Shown here: one piece after another, positions 1 through 5,500 of the stretch
Position numbering within the stretch: the stretch's first letter is position 1
Layout: every line of letters begins with the position of its first letter
Source: Acidobacteriota bacterium
GTDB taxonomy: Bacteria > Acidobacteriota > Terriglobia > Terriglobales > Acidobacteriaceae
DNA length: 5,500 bases
Direction: 5' to 3'
Assembly (NCBI GenBank): GCA_003225615.1
Contig: QIAS01000306.1
Span: forward strand, 3,831 to 9,330
Made by a program: the position numbers and the translations under genes
Notes under the pieces: model-generated
Seen by the model: the letters and a program-made list of their open reading frames with translations, nothing else
Told to the model about the DNA's origin: nothing
Databases searched by the model: none

Positions 1-287
1 TCGCGCAGGGCCAGAAAGCGGAAGGGTTGCTGTCCCCAGGTGAGGGGCGCCAACATTTCCGCAGCGCCTAGCACTGGTCCACGATCGGTCAGGAACATTA
101 CTTTGACTTGGGAACCCTTGTCCAGAGGTTTGGGGACTGAGAGCAGGCCTCCCGTCATCGAAACGATCTGCAGTTGCCCGGTGGCGCGACGGCCGTCTTG
201 AAAACGTAGAACCGCAGGCGTGCTCTCGGCAAAACGTACCCGCGTGGGGCGAGAACCCGTGTGTAATGATTGGGGGAGGGTGTCCAT
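1..287 (-). CDS. PilZ-like domain protein, N-terminal part (runs off left edge)
   Basis: The reverse strand reads open from an ATG at 287-285 to the window edge, giving 95 complete codons. An in-frame TAA at 296-294, two codons before the ATG, means no earlier start is possible. The protein has a short polar N-terminus and then a beta-rich stretch: residues 16-30 (RVRFAESTPAVLRFQ), residues 33-50 with two arginines at 33-34, and a VSMTGG turn at 42-47 that resembles the D/NxSxxG half of a PilZ motif, but with the acidic residue replaced. PilZ domains bind cyclic di-GMP or serve as degenerate protein-interaction versions. If this is one, the imperfect motif suggests weak or no ligand binding. 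There is no signal peptide or membrane segment in the visible part. No clear Shine-Dalgarno sequence precedes the start. It is divergent from ilvE. That a gene is present is fairly sure; the family assignment is tentative. Confidence 0.6.
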   Translation of the reverse strand, partial: MDTLPQSLHTGSRPTRVRFAESTPAVLRFQDGRRATGQLQIVSMTGGLLSVPKPLDKGSQVKVMFLTDRGPVLGAAEMLAPLTWGQQPFRFLALR

Positions 288-431
288 ACGGGATTAAGTA
301 TCTTATGTGTTCACAAAGACTTGGAGATTACGGAAGGCCTTGTACGAGTGCTGGGTTTTAGGGTCGCCAGAGGGGTAGTTTAGGCAATTCTGGCTTTTGG
401 GCGATTTTGCGAGCGCTTCTTAAGGCCTTTA

Positions 432-472
432 ACGCAAACGACGCGAAGCTATTACGAAGACGCAAACTTTGC
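432..472. repeat. Direct repeat ACGCAAAC x2 with adjoining palindrome GCAAACTTTGC
   Basis: ACGCAAAC occurs at 432-439 and again at 460-467, 28 bases apart start to start. The second copy runs into an 11-base palindrome at 462-472, with arms GCAAA and TTTGC around a single C. The cluster lies 57-97 bases upstream of the ilvE start and just before a -10-like hexamer, where an operator would sit. That it binds a regulator is only inference from position and symmetry; chance is possible for motifs this short. Confidence 0.35.
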
Positions 473-485
473 ATTGCTAGTGTCT

Positions 486-491
486 TATGAT
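486..491 (+). promoter_or_regulatory. ilvE: Possible -10 box of the ilvE promoter (TATGAT)
   Basis: TATGAT matches the sigma-70 -10 consensus TATAAT at five of six positions and lies 37 bases before the ilvE GTG, leaving room for a short leader with its ribosome binding site. The nearest -35-like hexamer, TTTGCA at 468-473, is only 12 bases away, which is too close for a standard promoter, and there is no TGn extension. It is a weak candidate. Confidence 0.3.
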
Positions 492-517
492 GTGAAGTGT
501 GCTGGAAAAAATTCGTC

Positions 518-524
518 GGGAGAG
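518..524 (+). promoter_or_regulatory. ilvE: Ribosome binding site that decides the GTG start of ilvE
   Basis: The purine run GGGAGAG lies here. Its GGGAG core (518-522) ends six bases before the GTG at 529, a good Shine-Dalgarno distance. An ATG at 525-527 in another frame is only two bases from that core and opens a frame of 14 codons that stops at 567-569, so the GTG is the better start. Confidence 0.65.
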
Positions 525-528
525 ATGA

Positions 529-1461
529 GTGGGATTCGAACAATCGAAGTGGGTGTGGATGAATGGTGAACTGGTTGCATGGGAACGAGCTAACCTGCAC
601 GTTTCTGCGCATGCGCTGCATTACGGAACGGCGATTTTTGAGGGTATTCGTTGCTATGACACGGACCGGGGGCCGGCGATTTTTCGGCTGCGTGAGCACC
701 TTAATCGTATGTATTCCTCGGCCGCGGTTTATGGTCTGAAAATTCCCTACACGCAGGCGCAGATGTGTGAGGCCTGCTGCTCAGTGGTGCGACGGAACGG
801 CTTCAGCAGTTGCTACGTGCGTCCCATCTGTTATTACGGGAGTGCGACGCTGGGGCTTGTGCCGGATCCGTGCCCGCCGCAGACGGCGGTTCTGGCGTGG
901 CCTTGGGGACTACTGCATGGGGCGGAGTCTTTGGAGAAGGGAGTACGTATTACAGTTTCGCCGTGGCTAAAGTTTGATTCGCGGATGATGCCGGCTACGG
1001 CCAAGGCTAGCGGACAGTACTTAAACTCTATCCTTGCAGTTCGTGATGCGAAAAAGCGTGGCTTCGATGAGGCAGTGCTGCTGAGTGTAGATGGGTTCAT
1101 CACGGAAGGGCCGGGGGAGAACCTGTTTTTGGTGAAGGAAGGCAAGCTCTTTACCAATGACGAGCGGCAGCCGATCCTGATGGGAATTACACGGCAGACG
1201 GTGCTTGAGCTGGCACAAGAACTTGGGATAGAAGTTTCTATCCGGGAGATGCGTTTGGAGGATCTGTTCTCGGCGGATGAGGCTTTCTTCACGGGAACGG
1301 CGGCGGAAGTTGCGCCTATTCGCCAAGTGGATGATATGACTATTGGCAAAGGTGCGCGGGGTCCGGTGACTGCAAAGTTGCAGAGTGCATACTTGGATGT
1401 GACTACGGGGCGGGATCCGAAACATCAGGATTGGTTGCACAGTGTGGGAGTTGGGAAGTAA
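529..1461 (+). CDS. ilvE: Branched-chain amino acid aminotransferase (IlvE), 310 aa
   Basis: A fold-type IV PLP enzyme of the cytoplasm. It transfers the amino group between glutamate and the 2-oxo acids of isoleucine, valine and leucine. Visible hallmarks in order: HALHYG (28-33) and FEGIRCY (37-43) at the N-terminus; YVRPICYYG (96-104) in the substrate pocket; the PLP-binding lysine at K159 in ATAKASGQYLNS; EGPGENLF (193-200); GITRQTVLELA (219-229) for the cofactor phosphate; FFTGTAAEVAPI (253-264); and a terminal DWL as in family members. The length of 310 is typical. The GTG start is chosen because a well-placed GGGAGAG precedes it and because it gives the usual short lead-in to WMNGELV; the next in-frame ATG (559) lies inside that conserved strand. 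It is transcribed alone, divergent from the PilZ-like gene and convergent with ilvA. D-amino-acid transaminase is the main alternative in this fold, but the motifs favour IlvE. Confidence 0.95.
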   Translation: MGFEQSKWVWMNGELVAWERANLHVSAHALHYGTAIFEGIRCYDTDRGPAIFRLREHLNRMYSSAAVYGLKIPYTQAQMCEACCSVVRRNGFSSCYVRPICYYGSATLGLVPDPCPPQTAVLAWPWGLLHGAESLEKGVRITVSPWLKFDSRMMPATAKASGQYLNSILAVRDAKKRGFDEAVLLSVDGFITEGPGENLFLVKEGKLFTNDERQPILMGITRQTVLELAQELGIEVSIREMRLEDLFSADEAFFTGTAAEVAPIRQVDDMTIGKGARGPVTAKLQSAYLDVTTGRDPKHQDWLHSVGVGK

Positions 1462-1519
1462 GTGGGGTTCTTCCCTTAGATCTTGGCCGTATTCCCTTAC
1501 TTGGTTCTGAGGTGCTGCT

Positions 1520-1541
1520 GAGCGGACAAGAGCGTCCGCTC
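1520..1541. terminator. Inverted repeat between convergent ilvE and ilvA, likely bidirectional terminator
   Basis: Arms GAGCGGAC (1520-1527) and GTCCGCTC (1534-1541) pair perfectly over 8 bp around the 6-base loop AAGAGC. The hairpin begins 7 bases past the ilvA stop on the minus strand and 58 bases past the ilvE stop on the plus strand. Neither side has a T-run, so it is not a classical intrinsic terminator. It could block transcription from both sides, protect 3' ends, or be a copy of a dispersed palindromic repeat. The rest of the 1462-1548 gap holds only a weaker possible stem, GGGAAG (1453-1458) with CTTCCC (1470-1475), overlapping the ilvE stop. Confidence 0.55.
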
Positions 1542-1548
1542 CACACGG

Positions 1549-2784
1549 CTAGAGGACTCTTTCGTGGGCGTATCCGGCAGCTCCGAGAGCGGAGAGCAGT
1601 TCGGCAATGTGGTCGGGGCCGCGGGTTTCCATGGTGATGTCGATGGCGGTGTCTCCGAGGTTCACGCCGTAGTAGGCCCGGTCATATGAAGTCTCCACGA
1701 TGTTGGCACGGTGCTGGGCGAGGATTCCGGTCAGCTTGTGCAGGGCTCCGGGATAATCGGGCAGATGGACGCGAAGCCGGACCAGACGGCCGTCTTTCAC
1801 CAACCCGCGCTCAATAATGCGCGACAGCAGGGTGACGTCAATATTTCCGCCGCATATCAGGACCGCGACCTTCCTTCCAGCTAACTGCAACTTGTGATTG
1901 AGAAGAGCTGCGATAGCGGCGGCGCCCGCGCCTTCGGCTAAAGTTTTTTCGCGCTCCAGGAGCAGGAGGATCGCGTTGGCGATTTCTTCCTCATCCACGG
2001 TCACGATGTCGTCCACGTATTTTTGAATCAGCGGTAAAGTGCGATCGCCGGCGCGGCGCACCGCAATTCCGTCCGCAATGGTGGCGGCGGGACTCAGTGT
2101 TACCGGATGGCCCTCGGCTATGGCAACTTTCATGGATGGAAGTCTGGCGGGCTGTACTCCGAAGATTTCGACTTTTGGATTCGTCTCCTTGACCGCGCAA
2201 GCGATGCCGCCGATCAGCCCACCTCCGCCGATGGGCGCGACAATGACTTCGATTTCCGGCTGTTGCTGGAGGATTTCGAGTCCGAGAGTTCCCTGCCCAG
2301 CGATGACGGCGTCGTCATCAAAGGCGTGTACTAACGTCAGATGATCGCGGCGGCTGCGCTGAAGCGCCTCTTCGTAGGCTTCGTCGTAGTTTGCTCCGTG
2401 AAGAATTACGTCCGCGCCATAGCCTCGAGTGGCGGAGACTTTGGTCAGCGGCGTGGTGAGCGGCATGCAAATTTGGGCGCGAATTCCGTGGCGGCCGGCG
2501 TGGTAAGCGACTCCTTGGGCGTGGTTGCCGGCAGAAGCCGCGATAACGCCTCGAGCGCGCTCGTCGTTGCTGAGAGTGAGCAGTTTATTTAATGCGCCGC
2601 GCTCTTTGAAGGCGCCGGTTCTCTGCTGATTGTCGAGCTTGAGGAAAATGGAGTTGCCGGTCAGGCGCGAGAAGGTTTCAGAGCGGGCGCAGGGCGAAAG
2701 ATAAATGGAGTCACGAATACGGCCCAGGGCGGCTTTGACGTCCGAGAGAGCAATCATTCTGGTGATAGCTGGAGCGGTGGTCAT
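1549..2784 (-). CDS. ilvA: Threonine dehydratase (threonine ammonia-lyase) with one C-terminal ACT domain, 411 aa
   Basis: A fold-type II PLP enzyme that deaminates L-threonine to 2-oxobutyrate and ammonia, the entry step to isoleucine; serine may also be used. The catalytic domain (about 10-325) shows the PLP lysine K60 in [23 protein letters not shown] (83-95), the phosphate-binding GGGGLIGG (185-192) and CGGNID near the domain end. A single ACT domain fills about 334-411 ([16 protein letters not shown] onward). Length and layout match the roughly 400-residue single-ACT class, not the 514-residue E. coli IlvA with two regulatory modules. The frame is open upstream into gltD, so the start is a choice: ATG at 2784 is the first outside gltD, but ATG at 2757 ([10 protein letters not shown], 402 aa) also fits family N-termini. 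Neither has a good Shine-Dalgarno. It lies 62 bases after gltD on the same strand with no visible terminator between, so co-transcription is plausible. The ACT domain suggests feedback by an amino acid; which one cannot be read here. Confidence 0.92.
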   Translation of the reverse strand: MTTAPAITRMIALSDVKAALGRIRDSIYLSPCARSETFSRLTGNSIFLKLDNQQRTGAFKERGALNKLLTLSNDERARGVIAASAGNHAQGVAYHAGRHGIRAQICMPLTTPLTKVSATRGYGADVILHGANYDEAYEEALQRSRRDHLTLVHAFDDDAVIAGQGTLGLEILQQQPEIEVIVAPIGGGGLIGGIACAVKETNPKVEIFGVQPARLPSMKVAIAEGHPVTLSPAATIADGIAVRRAGDRTLPLIQKYVDDIVTVDEEEIANAILLLLEREKTLAEGAGAAAIAALLNHKLQLAGRKVAVLICGGNIDVTLLSRIIERGLVKDGRLVRLRVHLPDYPGALHKLTGILAQHRANIVETSYDRAYYGVNLGDTAIDITMETRGPDHIAELLSALGAAGYAHERVL

Positions 2785-2846
2785 TGCGAAATATCTTACC
2801 TGATAGCGATTGGAAGGCGCGGAAGAACAGGCCTCGACACGGTTCC

Positions 2847-4304
2847 TTATGTAGCCAGTTGTACCGAAATCGAGGGCGAGACCGGTTTGATGGCAGCTGT
2901 CTCTCTTAGATATCGGTCGACGCATTCCGCGACTTTGCGACCTTCTGAAATCGCCCACACTACTAGAGACTGCCCACGGCGCATGTCTCCGGCTGCGAAG
3001 ACTCCAGGGACCGACGACATATAGTTCTGATTCGTTGCGATATTACCGCGAGCATCGAGCGTTACTCCCAATTGCTCGATCATCCCATTGCGCACAGGAC
3101 CGAGAAAGCCCATGGCGATTAGAACCAGATCAGCTTCAATGGTGAAGTGGGTGCCGGGTATGGGCTCGAACTTGGGCGGAGGTCCGACGCGGACAGCATG
3201 TAACGCTTGCACGTTCCCCTCGGAATCGCCGGTGAATTTTGTGGTGGCGATACTCCAGTCGCGAACGCCGCCTTCTTCGTGCGCGGCTTCGGTGCGCAGT
3301 TGCATCGGCCAGAGCGGCCAGGGAGTCTGTGGCGAGCGCTCGTCAGGCGGCATGGGCATGATCTCGAATTGGTGCACGGAACGCGGCTTCTGGCGATGGC
3401 AGGTGCCCAGGCAATCGGCTCCGGTGTCGCCGCCGCCGATAATCACTACCCGCTTGTCGGTCGCAAAAATCTCTGTCGCTGGATCGACCCTGTCGCCAAG
3501 ACATCTCTTGTTTTGTTGTGGGAGAAACTCCATGGCGAAGTGGATGCCCTTCAACTCGCGTCCAGGTACTTGCAAATCGCGGGGGCACTCGGCGCCTCCG
3601 GCAAGGACCATGACGTCGAATTCGCGCTCCAGGTCTTCGACCGGCACGCCTTTGCCGACGTGGGCTTTGGTGATGAATTGCACGCCCTCGGCTGACATCT
3701 GCTCGAGGCGACGATCAATGATGTTCTTCTCCAGCTTGAATTGCGGGATACCGTAGCGCAAGAGTCCGCCGATGCGGTCGGATTTTTCGTAAACAGAAAC
3801 CCAGTGTCCCGCGCGGCATAGCTGTTGGGCGGCGGCCAGTCCGGCAGGTCCCGAGCCGACTACGGCAACTTTCTTGCCGGTGCGGAATTTTGGCGGCTCT
3901 GGCCGAATCCAGCCTTCTTTGAATCCGCGCTCTACGATGCTTTTTTCGATTTGTTTAATCGTGACGGGCGGCTGGTTGATGCCAAGCACGCAGGCCGCCT
4001 CACACGGGGCGGGACAAATGCGTCCCGTGAACTCGGGGAAATTGTTGGTTGCGTGCAACTGCCGGACAGCTTCTTTCCAGCGGCCGTGGTACACGAGATC
4101 GTTCCAGTCGGGAATGATGTTGTTGAGGGGACATCCGGTGTGGCAGAAGGGCACGCCGCAATCCATGCAGCGCGCGCCCTGTTCGCGAAGTTTTTGCTCA
4201 GGAAAGTCCACGTAGATCTCGAACCAATCATTGACGCGCTGCGTGACTGCGCGGCGCTGCGAGAGTTCGCGCGGATATTCCATGAAGCCGGTGGTCTTAC
4301 CCAT
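2847..4304 (-). CDS. gltD: Glutamate synthase (NADPH) small subunit, GltD, 485 aa
   Basis: The beta subunit of bacterial GOGAT, a cytoplasmic FAD and iron-sulfur protein that takes electrons from NADPH and passes them to GltB. The N-terminal domain carries the cysteine sets C46, C49, C54, C58 ([14 protein letters not shown]) and C97, C101, C105 (CPAPCEAAC) for the two [4Fe-4S] clusters. The FAD-binding Rossmann motif is [14 protein letters not shown] (146-159), followed by [10 protein letters not shown]. The NADPH-binding motif is [16 protein letters not shown] (286-301). The second FAD contact is [19 protein letters not shown] near 434-452. Length is normal. The ATG at 4304 gives the standard [13 protein letters not shown] opening and is preceded by AGGTG (4313-4309); an ATG at 4328 in frame would reach further into gltB and lacks family similarity. 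The start overlaps the gltB stop by 8 bases, which implies translational coupling and equal supply of both subunits. Confidence 0.97.
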   Translation of the reverse strand: MGKTTGFMEYPRELSQRRAVTQRVNDWFEIYVDFPEQKLREQGARCMDCGVPFCHTGCPLNNIIPDWNDLVYHGRWKEAVRQLHATNNFPEFTGRICPAPCEAACVLGINQPPVTIKQIEKSIVERGFKEGWIRPEPPKFRTGKKVAVVGSGPAGLAAAQQLCRAGHWVSVYEKSDRIGGLLRYGIPQFKLEKNIIDRRLEQMSAEGVQFITKAHVGKGVPVEDLEREFDVMVLAGGAECPRDLQVPGRELKGIHFAMEFLPQQNKRCLGDRVDPATEIFATDKRVVIIGGGDTGADCLGTCHRQKPRSVHQFEIMPMPPDERSPQTPWPLWPMQLRTEAAHEEGGVRDWSIATTKFTGDSEGNVQALHAVRVGPPPKFEPIPGTHFTIEADLVLIAMGFLGPVRNGMIEQLGVTLDARGNIATNQNYMSSVPGVFAAGDMRRGQSLVVWAISEGRKVAECVDRYLRETAAIKPVSPSISVQLAT

Positions 4305-5500
4305 GTTGCACCTGCTCGGCGGCTGCAACTAGCGGCAATGGGTGACCTGGGATGTAGGGCTGGGGGCTGCGGCTCACCCCGAGAACGCGTTTGAATTCGT
4401 GTGGAAATACTTTGATGAAGCGTGGCAGCATTTCTGACCAGTTGTCGAGAATCCATCCGGCACGGCGGCTTTCTGTCAACTGCAAATGGCGAGTGACCAG
4501 GTCTCTCACGATTTGCACGTCTTGCGCTTCGATTACTGGTTCGAGATCGACTGAGGTCAGATTGCAGCGCTTTTCGGTGAAGTCGAAGCGCTCGTCAAAG
4601 ACGTACGCGATTCCGCCACTCATGCCGGCGGCAAAATTCCGGCCACACGATCCCAGCACAAGCACGAGCCCCTTGGTCATGTATTCGCAGCCGTGGTCGC
4701 CGACTCCTTCTACTATGGCTGTTGCTCCCGAGTTGCGCACCGCGAAGCGCTCTCCGGCGACTCCGTTGAAAAATGCTTCACCACTGGTGGCGCCGTAGAG
4801 CGCGACATTGCCGATCAGGATGTTTTCTTCGGCGACAAAATTGGAGTGTTGAGGCGGACGAACAACCAGACGGCCCCCGGAAAGCCCCTTGCCGACATAA
4901 TCGTTGGCATCGCCTTCGAGCGTGAGCGTAACGCCTTTGGCGAGGAAAGCGCCGAAACTCTGGCCTGCCGATCCGGTTAAATGAATGCGGAGAGTGTCGT
5001 CGGGCAGGCCATCTGAGCCGAAGCGACGCGCAATGTCTCCGCTCAGCATAGTGCCGACACTGCGATGTACGTTGCGGATAGGCAAAGCCATTTCCAAAGG
5101 CGTGCGATTTTGCAAGGCGTTCTGGGCCCTCTCGATCAGCTTGTGGTCGAGCGCCTGATGCAAGGCGTGATCTTGGGATTGCGTGCAATGGCGCGCCACG
5201 CGCCCAGGTACGGGGGGATTGTAGAGAATCGCTGACAAATCCAGGCCGCGGGCCTTCCAGTGATCGAGCGCAGGCCGCACGTCGAGCATGTCCACGCGGC
5301 CAATCATCTCGTCCATGGAACGGAATCCCATCTCCGCCATGTATTGGCGAACTTGCTCGGCGATGAAGAAGAAGAAATTGATCACGTGCTCGGGCTGTCC
5401 CTGGAACTGCTTGCGGAGCACGGGATCTTGGGTTGCGATGCCGACGGAACAGGTATTCAGATGACACTTGCGCATCATGATGCAGCCCAGGGCGACCAGG
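4297..5500 (-). CDS. gltB: Glutamate synthase large subunit, GltB, C-terminal 400 aa (5' part beyond right edge)
   Basis: The last 400 codons of the alpha subunit of GOGAT, which transfers the amide nitrogen of glutamine to 2-oxoglutarate to give two glutamates. The fragment opens inside the FMN synthase domain at the [3Fe-4S] ligands: C6, C12 and C17 in the spacing C-x5-C-x4-C ([20 protein letters not shown]). A linker with [20 protein letters not shown] follows. The C-terminal GXGXG beta-helix covers roughly 147-307, with [14 protein letters not shown] (196-209), [20 protein letters not shown] and [12 protein letters not shown] as turns. GltB proteins are about 1,500 residues, so roughly 1,100 residues, including the Cys-type glutaminase domain, lie outside the window. 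The frame is unbroken and the end is a normal GltB tail, so this is a window-edge truncation and not a pseudogene. The promoter controlling gltB-gltD, and perhaps ilvA, must lie beyond the right edge. Confidence 0.97.
   Translation of the reverse strand, partial: LVALGCIMMRKCHLNTCSVGIATQDPVLRKQFQGQPEHVINFFFFIAEQVRQYMAEMGFRSMDEMIGRVDMLDVRPALDHWKARGLDLSAILYNPPVPGRVARHCTQSQDHALHQALDHKLIERAQNALQNRTPLEMALPIRNVHRSVGTMLSGDIARRFGSDGLPDDTLRIHLTGSAGQSFGAFLAKGVTLTLEGDANDYVGKGLSGGRLVVRPPQHSNFVAEENILIGNVALYGATSGEAFFNGVAGERFAVRNSGATAIVEGVGDHGCEYMTKGLVLVLGSCGRNFAAGMSGGIAYVFDERFDFTEKRCNLTSVDLEPVIEAQDVQIVRDLVTRHLQLTESRRAGWILDNWSEMLPRFIKVFPHEFKRVLGVSRSPQPYIPGHPLPLVAAAEQVQHG

Larger units (their letters stand above)
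288..528. promoter_or_regulatory. Divergent intergenic region between the PilZ-like gene and ilvE
   Basis: These 241 bases separate two divergent starts, so both promoters should lie here. The half nearer ilvE is AT-richer than the genes and carries a palindrome at 462-472, a repeated 8-mer (432-439 and 460-467) and a TATGAT hexamer at 486-491. The 8-mer AAGGCCTT occurs at 334-341 and 422-429. I see no convincing sigma-70 -35/-10 pair for either gene, no riboswitch, no T-box or leader peptide with runs of branched-chain codons, and no credible coding frame. Confidence 0.6.

Noticed and set aside
266..361. A 31-codon plus-strand frame at the divergent junction
   Set aside because: It overlaps the start of the PilZ-like gene in antisense, has no ribosome binding site and has no recognisable composition.
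334..429. Two copies of the 8-base palindrome AAGGCCTT (334-341, 422-429)
   Set aside because: The copies are 88 bases apart with no similarity in the flanks; too short to support a site.
358..699. A 113-codon minus-strand frame spanning the intergenic region and the 5' part of ilvE
   Set aside because: It is partly antisense to ilvE, low in complexity, and shows no motif or ribosome binding site.
834..1440. Long open frames on the minus strand inside ilvE (171 and 139 codons)
   Set aside because: They lie wholly antisense to a gene with complete family motifs, resemble no protein I know, and are expected from the codon bias of the real frame.
1581..1594. Small inverted repeat CTCCG-AGAG-CGGAG within the ilvA 3' end
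   Set aside because: A 5-bp stem inside coding sequence, explained by codons of the ACT domain.
2785..2958. Upstream extension of ilvA by 58 codons into gltD
   Set aside because: The extra residues have no similarity to threonine dehydratases and overlap the gltD C-terminus in another frame, so the open frame is incidental.
5365..5376. Four GAA repeats, which encode four phenylalanines in GltB
   Set aside because: The run lies in a normal phenylalanine-rich helix of the family, and four triplets are too few to suggest slippage.

Overview
This is an ordinary stretch of bacterial chromosome devoted to amino-acid and nitrogen metabolism. It is moderately GC-rich and densely coding, and all genes are intact except the two cut by the window edges. 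The proteins look like those of Acidobacteriota. This is an inference from the general look of the glutamate synthase, aminotransferase and PilZ-like proteins, and no marker gene here proves it.

Layout from left to right. Positions 1-287 (minus) hold the first 95 codons of a PilZ-like protein that runs off the left edge. Positions 288-528 are a 241-base divergent intergenic region with a small palindrome, a direct repeat and a possible -10 box. Positions 529-1461 (plus) are ilvE, a branched-chain aminotransferase with a GTG start. Positions 1462-1548 are a short convergent gap with a perfect 8-bp hairpin. The rest is a minus-strand run read right to left: the 3' third to quarter of gltB (4297-5500), gltD (2847-4304) and a single-ACT-domain threonine dehydratase, ilvA (1549-2784). 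gltB and gltD overlap by 8 bases; gltD and ilvA are 62 bases apart.

The genes fit together metabolically. GltB and GltD form NADPH-dependent glutamate synthase, which makes glutamate from glutamine and 2-oxoglutarate. Threonine dehydratase makes 2-oxobutyrate, the committed precursor of isoleucine, and releases ammonia. IlvE uses glutamate to aminate the final 2-oxo acids of isoleucine, valine and leucine, returning 2-oxoglutarate to GltBD. The PilZ-like gene is probably unrelated to this pathway.

I found no mobile element, CRISPR array, RNA gene or unknown multi-gene system. The points worth a second look are small: the inter-operon hairpin, which may be a dispersed repeat, the palindrome and repeats upstream of ilvE, and the placement of ilvA behind gltBD.
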